Below the pieces are notes generated by a model. It made no database searches, was not told the DNA's origin, and saw nothing but the letters and a program-made list of their open reading frames with translations. Shown one piece after another: positions 27,440-36,801 of a stretch of DNA of 64,000 bases. A program made the position numbers and the translations under genes. This DNA comes from Bin87 sp965221295 (lineage in GTDB: Bacteria > Chloroflexota > Dehalococcoidia > Lucifugimonadales > UBA3495): assembly GCA_965221295.1 (NCBI GenBank), contig OZ244879.1:1798001-1862000 (forward strand), written 5' to 3'. Position 1 is the stretch's first letter, and each line of letters begins with the position of its first letter.

Positions 27440-30400
27440 CTAATTTAAGCTGCCTGCCTTGCTCCCGCGCTTGGTCACCAACTCCCACACTCCCTCGTAC
27501 ACTTCGTCCCGTTCATCCGATGTCAGTCCAAGGGCGTCGAACACTATATTGTCAATTGTTCGCCTGAGCGGAGAAGGGTTAAGTATTTCCCAGTCTTCAG
27601 ATTCAAAGACAGATTCGTCAACAGTTGCTAAACGATCCTTGACGATTCTCAAATTTGCGGTCTCGTATGTTTGGATTTCCAAGACCCCTTGCCCGAAGTT
27701 TGAGCGACTTTCTGTGTTCAAGAATAGCTGGAACAGCACCGAATTAAGTGAAGCACATTGATTTGCCGAATCCGGGCTGTCAGTGAAATCCATCACCTGG
27801 AAATTATCAGTAAAATGCACTCCCTTCGCCGCAAGGAAGGTCCGTGCAGTCGTACCGACCAACTTATTCATCCCCAATTGAACTGTTGCTCGTTCCCCCA
27901 AGTCGTACCATTGAGGTCGGGACCTCGTGCTAGGGCGAGTGTGGTAGCCCTGCGATTCGCCGTGTTTGATGTATGCAAGTGCGCCCGTTCCTTGGAGTTC
28001 GCTCTTGTCCTTATGGCACATGAAGAGCCGCTTGGGTAAAGTTGACGGGTCCACCAATAGCCGACGGGATTCCATCGGCGTGGTCATCACCGGCTCCAGG
28101 TATTCCGGTTCAATGCCGAATTCAGTGATTCGACTCGGCGTCAGGTAGAAGAAGTCGTTGGCGCCTGTCTTGAGGCCGAATCGAACTGTCGCCACGTCTC
28201 CCAGCCGCACCAGCTTATCGCCGTAAGCATCAAGTATGTGGTGGTAAATGTCTGGCGCGCGCAGGTATTTTCCCCCCCACTTGTCGCCGACGAACCTACT
28301 GCCGTCGCTGCCTGCTGCCCACAATTCAGCAGCTCTCTTCCAGATGATGCGCTTTTGCCCGTTGGCAGCAAGTGCTTGGTCGAACGGCTCATCTAACCTA
28401 ACGAAGGCTGTGGGCTGATTGCGGTCGCTGCTTGACCGGCGAATGACGCTGATGATGGTGTTGATGTCGGCAGTGGCGAATTGCCGCTCAATTGAGCTTT
28501 CGTAGATGGCCTGCACCCTTCCGCTGTCCAATAGGAAGGACTGTAGCTTTGCCCCGTACCCCACATCAAGCCAGCTGTTGGAGCAAACGAAGACGTGCAT
28601 TCCTCCTGGATTCAAAACCTGGAATGCGCGGGCGTAGAAGTAGCAGTACAGGTCGGATCGTGCGGTAACGGCGTCGGCGTATTGCTTTACCATCAGGTCC
28701 TTGGCGGTCTTGCTGGTGCCAATCAGCTCCTGACGCACATACGGCGGGTTGGCGATCACCACGTCGAAGCCACTACGCTGCTGGAACACCTCGGCGAACT
28801 CCACCCGCCAGTCCACCACGTCTTGGGCGACATCGGCCGCCTCCAAGCCACTGCGGATGTTGTCCTTAAGGTCCTCAATGTCCTGCCGGAGTTGGTTTTT
28901 CTTGAACCCTGGGGACGACTTGCCGAATTCCGCCTTCAACTCGCCCAAATTCCGCACCAGGTCAGCGTCGTAGCCCAGCGTACCCTGAACCTCAGCGCCG
29001 GCGCTGGGGTTGGGGCCAAGCAGACTGTCGCCGCAGACCACCTTGAAGTCCAGGTTGGGCAGCGGCTCGGGCTTCTCACCTTCGTACTCGATGGCCAGCG
29101 ACAGCCACAGGCGTAGCATGGCGATATTCACGGCGAAGTCGTCGATGTCCACGCCGTAGAGGTTGCGCTGGATGATCTCCATTTTCAGTTGGTAGAGGGA
29201 TTTGGGGTCCACCCCCACGTTGAAGAGCACGGTTTGCAGCTCCACCAATTCCTGCATCATGCCCAGCAGGTAGGCGCCGGAGCCGCAGGCCGGGTCCACC
29301 ACCGTCACCTCGCCGAGCGCGTTGCTGATGTTGCGGGCGGCGGGTACATTGATGTCCGTCGGGTCCCGCTGGTCCACGAACCGGGCGATGGCGTCGGCAT
29401 CGGCGCCGGTGTCCTGTCCTTCCAGGTAGCCCTTCAGCGCCTCGCGGCACATGAACGACACCACCGGACGCGGGGTGTAGTAGGCGCCGGAGTCGTGGCG
29501 GCCGGTGACCAGTTCCTCAAAGACCTTGCCCAGCATTTCCGGGTCCACCGCCACCTCCACGTCGAAGGGCGTGGACTCCATGATGGTGAAGTTGAACCGG
29601 TCAAAGAGATCGTCCAAGATACGCTTGATCGCGGCGTCGGGAACGGCAACGCCCTGCCGCCGGTCCAGTTCCGTTTCCTCGAACAGGCCGCCGTTGAGGA
29701 AAGGCACATCGCCAACCAGTGCGTGCATAGCCGGGTTGTCGTGCATCAAGTCAAAGGATTGCGGGTTGTTCAATCCGGCGAAGAATAGCGGCTTCAATCG
29801 GCTGACATAGAAGCCGTTCTGATCTTGCTTTGACTGGTAGTCGCGCAACAACGCCTTTAGGTAATCAGCATCGTTGTTGAAGGTGAGCCATCCCTTGCGA
29901 GAAAGGAAGTAGATGAACATCAGCCGGTTGAAGAGGATTTGGACAAAGCGATGCCTTGCATCGAATTCGTCTTTGGCGAAACCAGTAACCTCGGTTTCCG
30001 CCAAGTCGAAGGTCTTCTTGTAGGCAGCGAAGAAGTCCCTGGTGACCGGCTCAACGTCGAAAACCTGGGAGAGCGCCTGCCGGATGATGCCTGACGCCTT
30101 GTAATTCCAGAAGATGTTGGCGATCTGCTGGACGGCTGTACGGCGCGGCAGGTCTCGTTCCACCACCAGGCGACGAAGGGTTGGGCGCGCCCCGGCGAAT
30201 TCAGGCTGGATGATGTGCAGCTGACTGCCCGAAGGATTAGCGAACACCAGCAGCAGATCTTCGCCCAGCTGATCGGACAGCGATTTCGCCGCTACGTCCA
30301 CCTCGGCTCGGCGCACCCGGTGAGAGCCGGATGGTTTCAGCCCAATGTAGAGGACGTGAACGCCATCCAGGGCGGCTATACGCTCAGCCACCGTGGGTAG

Positions 30401-30574
30401 GACATCGTTGTCGGAGGCTACGGCAAGGTTGGCCTGGCCGTTGACCGGCTCGAAGTCCAACGTCTCCACGAACAGCCCGCGCACCGCCGTCGCCCGTTGT
30501 TCGGGCGTTGCGTCGAAAATGCGCCTGATGTGGTCTTCCACCTCGGCGGCGTCATTCCGGTTCATTATGGGCAT
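27440..30574 (-). CDS. Large DNA adenine methyltransferase (Eco57I/PglX-like)
   Basis: About 1,044 residues from ATG 30574; the frame is open to a TTG at 30703, so the start is uncertain. Motif I is VVDPACGSGAYLLG and the catalytic motif IV is VIANPPYVRQE, giving N6-adenine methylation with SAM. SGAYYTPRPVVSFM is the usual helix before motif I. The ~300-residue N-terminal part lacks a clear nuclease motif. The C-terminal third (RFGLKTGANDFFYL) resembles target-recognition regions of type IIG and PglX enzymes. It leads an operon with a small basic protein, an AF2212/VapC pair and the PLD-SNF2 helicase. No PglZ, BrxC or DrmAB partner is present, so standard BREX or DISARM assignment fails. Confidence 0.85.
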   Translation of the reverse strand: MPIMNRNDAAEVEDHIRRIFDATPEQRATAVRGLFVETLDFEPVNGQANLAVASDNDVLPTVAERIAALDGVHVLYIGLKPSGSHRVRRAEVDVAAKSLSDQLGEDLLLVFANPSGSQLHIIQPEFAGARPTLRRLVVERDLPRRTAVQQIANIFWNYKASGIIRQALSQVFDVEPVTRDFFAAYKKTFDLAETEVTGFAKDEFDARHRFVQILFNRLMFIYFLSRKGWLTFNNDADYLKALLRDYQSKQDQNGFYVSRLKPLFFAGLNNPQSFDLMHDNPAMHALVGDVPFLNGGLFEETELDRRQGVAVPDAAIKRILDDLFDRFNFTIMESTPFDVEVAVDPEMLGKVFEELVTGRHDSGAYYTPRPVVSFMCREALKGYLEGQDTGADADAIARFVDQRDPTDINVPAARNISNALGEVTVVDPACGSGAYLLGMMQELVELQTVLFNVGVDPKSLYQLKMEIIQRNLYGVDIDDFAVNIAMLRLWLSLAIEYEGEKPEPLPNLDFKVVCGDSLLGPNPSAGAEVQGTLGYDADLVRNLGELKAEFGKSSPGFKKNQLRQDIEDLKDNIRSGLEAADVAQDVVDWRVEFAEVFQQRSGFDVVIANPPYVRQELIGTSKTAKDLMVKQYADAVTARSDLYCYFYARAFQVLNPGGMHVFVCSNSWLDVGYGAKLQSFLLDSGRVQAIYESSIERQFATADINTIISVIRRSSSDRNQPTAFVRLDEPFDQALAANGQKRIIWKRAAELWAAGSDGSRFVGDKWGGKYLRAPDIYHHILDAYGDKLVRLGDVATVRFGLKTGANDFFYLTPSRITEFGIEPEYLEPVMTTPMESRRLLVDPSTLPKRLFMCHKDKSELQGTGALAYIKHGESQGYHTRPSTRSRPQWYDLGERATVQLGMNKLVGTTARTFLAAKGVHFTDNFQVMDFTDSPDSANQCASLNSVLFQLFLNTESRSNFGQGVLEIQTYETANLRIVKDRLATVDESVFESEDWEILNPSPLRRTIDNIVFDALGLTSDERDEVYEGVWELVTKRGSKAGSLN

Positions 30575-30869
30575 TTGCCTATACCCCCATGCCAGGCGGC
30601 AATCCTGATCCGGCTGCCCGTTGACCGACCCCGCTGGATTGGGCCGGAAAACCTTCACCGGCGCCGGCTGCTCGGCCTTCACTGGCCTGCTGTCCTTGCC
30701 CAACCGTCCCGCTGAGCCGACGTCCCTGGGCCTTACCCCGATTGTACCATCCCGATTCTATCAAATGGAGGCTCAGGGAGGGTCCGATATACCTCCAGAA
30801 CTTCGTCGCCAAACTCAAAGCGGCCCGTCAGCGCGTCAATGGCGACCTGGGCAATGCGCGATGCGCAAG

Positions 30870-31264
30870 CCAGGACCGACGAAGGCGGAGCATTGTTGAC
30901 CGGCGCCGAACAGCCCAAAGCTGGCGCGGTTGAGAGGGCAAGGCTTTTGATCCGTCTTCAAGGTCTTGCGGATCCGTTCGCAGATTCCGCTGGTTTGGGG
31001 ATGATTGGCCTTGGTCCGGGTATGGTCGATGTCCTCCAGGGCTAGGTACAACTGACCGGCGTGGTCTTGAGGATCCGCGTCGAAGCAGGGCATCATCCAA
31101 TGGTTGAGCTGGTCGGCGGTGGCGATAGCATTCGTGTCGGTGTAGATCTTGGCGGTGGCCTCTGGCCCCTAGGTGTCGATGAAGGACTGTTGGAAAATGC
31201 GGCCCACGCCCTTGATGGTTCCCACGTAGACGGTTATCCGGTGTTCTATTCCCGTCTTGAGTGA
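30870..31264 (-). pseudogene. IS481-family transposase relic
   Basis: The minus strand reads TVYVGTIKGVGRIFQQSFID, a TAG, then ATAKIYTDTNAIATADQLN and LALEDIDHTRTKANHPQTSG, ICERIRKTL. This is the integrase core of an IS481-type transposase with an internal stop, a shortened middle and a lost C-terminal end. It resembles the relic at 17830-18316 but is not identical to it. It separates the methyltransferase operon from the STAND gene. Confidence 0.65.
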
Positions 31265-31317
31265 GTAAAAGTACTGGTTCAGTGCAACATTAGTTGACAG
31301 GCTGCATTATGGTTACT

Positions 31318-33918
31318 CTAGTCTGATAGTCTTCTCAATAAGCTTTGACAATGGTGATTGCCCTCTTCGATTTGCAGGCCTCTTTGAACAGCCTTTAGAG
31401 CCGAATCATTTTCGTTAAGGTGCATGTAGAGCCACGCCAGCCTAGAGAGGTCGGTCGCATTCAAATTGGCGATTGAACGCTCTAGTGTGCCAATAACATG
31501 GGCAAGCAAGAACTCCTTTTCTTCTCTTGATACCCTCCTGGTCATCGTGCTCAGAACGTTATTGATCTCATTCGCCGCATTGCTTAATTCGCTCACGGGC
31601 ACATTGGGATGGCGACAGATTTGAGAGCAAGCATGGAGAACTCCATCCCTATCTCCTTTCCGCTTCCGGATCTCTGCAATCCGTTTCCACGCCTGCCAAG
31701 TCGGGTATGTGGGGTCTTCATTTCCTTGTACGTACTTCGACAAGTGTAGTTCTTCTGCTTTTTCGTCGCCACCGATTTCAGAAACTAACCGTGCCATCAG
31801 TACAGACCCGTAAGAGTACCTGTTCGTGATGAATTCGAGCACGGGGTGAATCTCTGACAGGTCCTGTTTTCCACTAGCTATTGCTTCAGCTACATTCCTG
31901 AACAGAGTTTCGATACGCGAACCAATTTTCGGCGCCGATGCCCCAGCGTTGGCACCCAACAAAAGAAGAATTGGCAAGTCTGCTTCAATCGAGGCTTGCC
32001 ATGCTGAAACCTCCAATTTTTGAGTCCCGAATATTCGTGCCGACAACGGTACATTTACCTCGATTTCGTGAGTATTGCCATCCCAATATTCTTCAATGAA
32101 AAATGATCGAGCAAGTTCTTCAATCGCCCCGGCGACATCAATGTGTTCATTTTGCGGCCTAAGTAGAACAGCCTCAACGGCCAGAGCGGGGACGCTTGAC
32201 CTCCACCTACAAAGGGTCAGAAACACACGCTTCGCGCCTGGAGAAAGGCGGTTATAGGACCTTTCAAACAAAGCAGTCAAGACTTCTCCCTGACTTGCCA
32301 AAATCCTTTCAGGTTTCTTAAGACCGCCCCCTCGAGACAATTCACCAATCAATAGTTTGATGACATATGGATGTCCGTTGGATTCTGCAATTAATTCATC
32401 CCTGTACTCGTCAGTGATGAGGTGCTTGACATGAGCGGCAGAGGCAGCTTGGTCTATAAGCTCTCCGGCTTCGGTATCGGACATTCCATGCACTTGAACT
32501 TCAAAATCACCGGTGAATCCTCGACCTCGCGAGGTAATCAATATCTTGTTAGGGCATCGAATGTATGTGTCAAGCCATCTGAATACTTCTATTGGAGAGT
32601 TAGTAGTTTCGAAATTATCAAAAACGAACAATGTTGGTCCTATGGATTCCCCTCGCAGTTCTTTCGCCAAATATTCTTTAGCAGAAAAATTTTTCTCCGA
32701 GTTTCCGTGTGGGGCCAGCAATCGCACATACTCTTCAGCGAAATCATCCACGCTGAGTCCTTGCGGACGAACATTCTTAGGCCCGGTGTGGAGCAAGTCC
32801 ACATCTCTTGCACTGAACCAAACTATGACCTCGTATGGGCACTGCTCCGACTTCACGAGTTCATCAATTACTTGCAATGCGACAGAAGTTTTGCCGATCC
32901 CTCCGCGACCAGTCAGAGTGACGATGGGATGTCGTTCAAAATCTATCAGTTGTTCCTCAAGTTCACTCTCCAGAGAATGTCTCTTGACGTAACGGGATAT
33001 GGGATCTGGCGCGTTTGTGAACACAGATGATTTTGTTTCCAGCGAACCTAAACCTTCGGTTTCGCTTGGTGGCAATTGCTCTGCCGGACGGCGGTAGGTT
33101 TCTGACGGCTTTTCAAGGCGGTTGTTGGTAAGATAGGACAGCATTTCGTAATGATTATTGCCGAATGCTCCGTTAGCAAACCAATAGTCAGAACCCTCAG
33201 CGTTTGAATCGACCATAGCGACATGTTTGAGTGTTTCCAATTCGACATATACGCCGTTCTGGTAATTCTGGAGTGATTCACGCTTTAGGTTCTCCAGACA
33301 TTCGCTGGTCGTGTTCCATACAGTCACTCTGTACTTCCCTGAAAGATTGCGGTGCAAGTATGCCCATGGCCTCTCAAAGAGCGGCAGCCCGGAAATTAGG
33401 GCTTCGATTGCCTCTTGCAAAGCAGGACATGCTAAACCAAGGGTGCTCGCTGAAGGCGCGCCGTGACCGCGTGTTCCATTCCTCAATCTCACAAACTCCT
33501 TGAACCAAGCCCGCGCTTGTATCCTGCCGTCGGAGTTCGTAGAGCCGTTGAGGCCTACTTGATGGATGCTCGATGCAAGGGATCCGAGAGCAACAGCTTG
33601 CCAAGAATCAGGTCTCATGCGTTCTGTCAAGGCTTGAGCCGTAGGCTGAGCCCCACGGTCCAAGAACTGTGCACTACGTCCAGTCAAAACATCGTCTAGG
33701 ACCGCGTCCCATTCGCCCAGACCGTTCGCTCTGACCAAGCGTGACTCCAAACGGTAACGATGGGCGTCGCGATCGTCTTGGACTGCGGCAACCAGCCCAG
33801 CTATCGCCAGCTTCATTACCGCTTCCCCTGTATACATCAGTGCCGTGAAATAAGCCGCGTCAGATTCCGACCTCTCGTTCCAAGAGTGGTCAATCAGCTT
33901 TTGTATTGGAGCTAGCAT
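31318..33918 (-). CDS. HEPN / NB-ARC STAND protein with C-terminal helical repeats, NLR-like
   Basis: 866 residues. The N-terminal helical region contains RNGTRGH (R146 to H152), fitting the Rx4-6H active site of HEPN ribonucleases. A central NB-ARC-type STAND NTPase follows: Walker A TGRGGIGKT (336-344), Walker B LFVFDNFE (430-437) and sensor ILITSRGRG (459-467), with an AAA-lid and winged-helix-like region after it. The C-terminal ~250 residues look like TPR-type helical repeats (LARLAWLYMHLNENDSALKA style). This matches bacterial NLR-like antiphage proteins, in which repeats sense a phage product and NTPase oligomerisation activates the effector. Its target and partner are unknown. Confidence 0.75.
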   Translation of the reverse strand: MLAPIQKLIDHSWNERSESDAAYFTALMYTGEAVMKLAIAGLVAAVQDDRDAHRYRLESRLVRANGLGEWDAVLDDVLTGRSAQFLDRGAQPTAQALTERMRPDSWQAVALGSLASSIHQVGLNGSTNSDGRIQARAWFKEFVRLRNGTRGHGAPSASTLGLACPALQEAIEALISGLPLFERPWAYLHRNLSGKYRVTVWNTTSECLENLKRESLQNYQNGVYVELETLKHVAMVDSNAEGSDYWFANGAFGNNHYEMLSYLTNNRLEKPSETYRRPAEQLPPSETEGLGSLETKSSVFTNAPDPISRYVKRHSLESELEEQLIDFERHPIVTLTGRGGIGKTSVALQVIDELVKSEQCPYEVIVWFSARDVDLLHTGPKNVRPQGLSVDDFAEEYVRLLAPHGNSEKNFSAKEYLAKELRGESIGPTLFVFDNFETTNSPIEVFRWLDTYIRCPNKILITSRGRGFTGDFEVQVHGMSDTEAGELIDQAASAAHVKHLITDEYRDELIAESNGHPYVIKLLIGELSRGGGLKKPERILASQGEVLTALFERSYNRLSPGAKRVFLTLCRWRSSVPALAVEAVLLRPQNEHIDVAGAIEELARSFFIEEYWDGNTHEIEVNVPLSARIFGTQKLEVSAWQASIEADLPILLLLGANAGASAPKIGSRIETLFRNVAEAIASGKQDLSEIHPVLEFITNRYSYGSVLMARLVSEIGGDEKAEELHLSKYVQGNEDPTYPTWQAWKRIAEIRKRKGDRDGVLHACSQICRHPNVPVSELSNAANEINNVLSTMTRRVSREEKEFLLAHVIGTLERSIANLNATDLSRLAWLYMHLNENDSALKAVQRGLQIEEGNHHCQSLLRRLSD

Positions 33919-33930
33919 GGCAGAAGCCCT

Positions 33931-34206
33931 TCAAATGGTTGGAATCAGACAACGTGAAATTGCTGGGAGGACTAGCTGCATGGCACGATGGCGTTCCACA
34001 GCGGCGATTTCGCCCTTGGCCGCCGCCCAATCGTCAATGTCCACGTCTATGGTGACCACCTCCCAAGGGTGGTTCGCTTCGACTTGGGGGCCAACTCTCC
34101 ACTCGTAGGTCTCCTTGCCAAGACGGGCTGGCCCCAGATGAGAACACCGAGGGCGGGTAGCTGACTCAGCGCCCACAACAATGACGCCAATTTCTGAGTC
34201 TGTCAT
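33931..34206 (-). CDS. Small hypothetical protein upstream of the STAND gene
   Basis: 91 residues, no recognised domain; it has alternating hydrophobic strands (IGVIVVGAES, WEVVTIDVDIDDW). It ends 12 bases before the STAND gene and starts in an ATGA overlap with a possible small gene upstream, suggesting one transcript. It could be a regulator or partner of the STAND protein, from position only. Confidence 0.45.
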   Translation of the reverse strand: MTDSEIGVIVVGAESATRPRCSHLGPARLGKETYEWRVGPQVEANHPWEVVTIDVDIDDWAAAKGEIAAVERHRAMQLVLPAISRCLIPTI

Positions 34207-34439
34207 TCGCGCACCTCTGACAGTCCGTTCTTGCCCAATTTACCTTTGTATGCGGGCAACGTCAATACGCAAAACCACGAAATCTGATATTCGTTTGGTC
34301 GCCATAACGCAAAAAAGACCGCCATACATGGCCCGACCAGGGACGCCACCGCAGCGATTGCGATGGCATCCCTTTTGGCGTTGCAGGCTACCGGCCAGCT
34401 CCCACCGGCTCGGCTTCCCGTTTCTGGTCCAGCGCCCAT
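34203..34439 (-). CDS. Possible small membrane protein
   Basis: 78 residues with one hydrophobic segment (AIAIAAVASLVGPCMAVFFA). Its stop overlaps the next start as ATGA, which favours a real gene. Against it, the first 50 bases overlap the end of the helicase gene, and an internal start at about 34325 would give only 40 residues. No family recognised. Confidence 0.3.
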   Translation of the reverse strand: MGAGPETGSRAGGSWPVACNAKRDAIAIAAVASLVGPCMAVFFALWRPNEYQISWFCVLTLPAYKGKLGKNGLSEVRE

Positions 34440-36679
34440 TGGAACAGGGACGCTGCGGCGGGTTCCGCTTTGCGGCTGCGCTTCCGTGCAGGCGTGGGTT
34501 CCTCGGCCAGGAACTCAGCCCAAGAGAATAGCGATTGCTGGTCTTCGGCGGGGTCTGGCTCAGCATGGCCATTGATTGCCAGTTCGACGGACTCCACCGC
34601 GTCACTGGGGATGCCTAGGGCCACGTCCGGCGCAGCTTCAACCGCCTGCCAGCCGTCGTCCACCAGCAGTTCCTCGGCGGCGGTCTCCGCGTCGCGGGCC
34701 TGGGCGAAGACCTGCTCGACGGTTTCGGCGTCGTCTTCGGCGTCGCCGTTGACTATCTTGCGGGCCAGGGCCAGCCTCAGGTCGTCGCCATCATCGCCGT
34801 AGGCGGCCAGCCCGTCCTCGGGGAGTTCGCCCTCCACCGCCAGCGAGGATTGCAGCTTCTTTGCCACCAGCTTCAGGGCATCGGCCTGGAGGGTGTTCCG
34901 GTAGGCCATGAACACCACCTGAACCGGACGGGTCTGCCCGATGCGCCACGACCGGCGCGACGCCTGCCGCATGGTGTACACCGAGTAGTCGGTCTCGTAC
35001 CAGCAGATCGTCGGGAAGTCGATCAGGTCCAGGCCAGTCTGCACCAGCCTGGGATGGCAGATGAGCACATCGACCCCCGCCTCCACCTTGTCAGCAACCC
35101 AGGACTCCCGACGTTCCGGCGCCACCGCGTCGGCCTTCATCACCGCGACCTTGAACCCGTGCAGGGTCAGGATTTCGTCCATCCTGCCGGTGATGTCGCG
35201 GGTGCCGGTGTGGGTGACGTACACCAGGACGCGGCGGCCGGCCATGCGCTCGGCGGCCACCAGGTCCACCAGGGCCTTCTCCTTGGGGTATAGCTTGTCC
35301 TCGGTCAGGGGCGGAACCTGCACCAGCAGGTCGCCGTCTTGGGGATCGAAGACGCTCTCGCCGCGAGTGCAGCCGTCGGGGTAGGCCAAGAGCGATTGCA
35401 GGTAGGCGGCCAGCAGCCGCTTGGAACCTCTGGAGAGCGCATCGGCCAGGGCTTCCCGCAGCACCGTGAAGAGCCGGTCGTAGGCGCAGCGCTGGGAGTA
35501 GCCGGAAGAATCCAACTCGGAGTCCATCCCGGACAGCAGGATTCGCTCCGAGTAGTCGGGCAGACCCGAGGCCACGTCGGACAGCCTGAGAAAGATGGAG
35601 TTGCCGATGAGGTGGAAGAGGGCCGAAGGAGCCAACCCAGGCCGCTCCCGCACCACCTTTCGGTACTTGCGGCGCCGGCTGTTGCGCCCGTCCTCCACGG
35701 GATCGTCATCGTCCCGTCCGACGGTCTGCTCCAGGAAGCCGTAGCGTTGAACCCAACGGCCCTCTTCGGACCGACCGAACTCGGAGCGAATCTCCGGCGA
35801 GAAGCGGTACAGCAGGTGGAACAGGGTCGAGCTATACCCTCCCATCAAGGTTCCAGAAAGGCTGAGCGATTTGCCGCAGGCGTCGGCCAGCACTCCGGCG
35901 GCGATGCCCTGAGCGGAACCGCGAGCCTTGTACTCGTGAACCTCGTCGCCCACCAGCAGGTCGAAGAAACCCCGCATCCGGTTCTTCACGTAGTCGGCCA
36001 GGGGGTAGCGGCGCGGGCCGGAGCCGTCGGCCTGCCAGAGCGGGCTCTTGCACCGGTAGCAGTTGCGCTTGCGGCGGTTGAGTTCTGAATCGGCAAGGGG
36101 AACGCCGTCCCGGTCCACCAGTTGGGCGTGGCAGGAGGGACAGCAGGGAATCCTGAAGGGTTCGCCGGTGGTTTCGTCCCGCACCAGCCGGCCGCCGGCG
36201 ACGGCCCAGCGTTCCACCACCGACGCCTTCCACCGGTAGGACAGCTTGGCCCGCTCGCGAGACATGATGGCGAAGAGCGGGCCGGTCCCGGCGTAGCGTC
36301 GCAGCCGTTCCAGGTCGGTGATCGACGACACGATGGCGGCGTGGGCCACCGGGATGGTCTCCTCGACCTCGCGCTTCCACTTGCGGGTCAGGTGCGGCGG
36401 GCAGAGCACCAGCACCCGCCGGAATCCGGCGGCGTGAGCGGCGGCGGTGGCGATGAAGGTCTTGCCCGTGCCCATCTCGCCTACGACCGTGGTTCCCAGG
36501 TTGGACTGCAGGGACAGGGCCGCGCCGCGAATGGCGTCGGCCTGGGCGCCCAGGGGCTGACGCAGCAGCGCGGGCAGGGCGTGGCCGTTGTCCGATGGCC
36601 GGTAGAGAGGCGGGTAGGACTCCACCACCCGGCGGGCGATGGCGTCCCTGTAGGTGTCGATGAACTCTCCCAGGTTCAT
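34388..36679 (-). CDS. SNF2-type helicase of the element's DNA-processing module
   Basis: 763 residues from ATG 36679, with AAGGAGAA upstream. Walker A is VVGEMGTGKTFIA, the DExH box is VGDEVHEYK and motif III is LSLSGTL. C-terminal motifs VLICHPRLVQTGLDL and RQASRRSWRIGQTRPV are the SNF2 motifs V and VI. Between the motor lobes are paired cysteines (CCPSCH and CYRC), a likely zinc ribbon. It is the distal gene of the minus-strand module and probably remodels or unwinds DNA during element replication or transfer. The C-terminal ~120 residues are acidic and low-complexity. Confidence 0.8.
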   Translation of the reverse strand: MNLGEFIDTYRDAIARRVVESYPPLYRPSDNGHALPALLRQPLGAQADAIRGAALSLQSNLGTTVVGEMGTGKTFIATAAAHAAGFRRVLVLCPPHLTRKWKREVEETIPVAHAAIVSSITDLERLRRYAGTGPLFAIMSRERAKLSYRWKASVVERWAVAGGRLVRDETTGEPFRIPCCPSCHAQLVDRDGVPLADSELNRRKRNCYRCKSPLWQADGSGPRRYPLADYVKNRMRGFFDLLVGDEVHEYKARGSAQGIAAGVLADACGKSLSLSGTLMGGYSSTLFHLLYRFSPEIRSEFGRSEEGRWVQRYGFLEQTVGRDDDDPVEDGRNSRRRKYRKVVRERPGLAPSALFHLIGNSIFLRLSDVASGLPDYSERILLSGMDSELDSSGYSQRCAYDRLFTVLREALADALSRGSKRLLAAYLQSLLAYPDGCTRGESVFDPQDGDLLVQVPPLTEDKLYPKEKALVDLVAAERMAGRRVLVYVTHTGTRDITGRMDEILTLHGFKVAVMKADAVAPERRESWVADKVEAGVDVLICHPRLVQTGLDLIDFPTICWYETDYSVYTMRQASRRSWRIGQTRPVQVVFMAYRNTLQADALKLVAKKLQSSLAVEGELPEDGLAAYGDDGDDLRLALARKIVNGDAEDDAETVEQVFAQARDAETAAEELLVDDGWQAVEAAPDVALGIPSDAVESVELAINGHAEPDPAEDQQSLFSWAEFLAEEPTPARKRSRKAEPAAASLFQWALDQKREAEPVGAGR

Positions 36680-36720
36680 GGGGTATTCTCCTTGTTGTGA
36701 GGTTGGGGTGTGAAACAAAG

Positions 36721-36765
36721 CGAGGCCCCGCCGTTCCTATAGAGAAGGAAGCGAGCGGGGCCTCG
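36721..36765 (-). terminator. Intergenic hairpin, terminator-like
   Basis: Eleven-bp GC stem (36721-36731 with 36755-36765), extended by inner TTCC/GGAA pairing, followed on the minus strand by CTTTGTTT. It lies between the methyltransferase gene and the helicase gene. Confidence 0.55.
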
Positions 36766-36801
36766 TGATGCGGCTGGCAGTCAGCCGTCGGTGTGGTTGA
36801 T

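Noticed and set aside
30575..30703. Upstream extension of the adenine methylase to a TTG at 30703
   Set aside because: A later ATG (30574) has better upstream sequence; the extra 43 residues show no conserved pattern.
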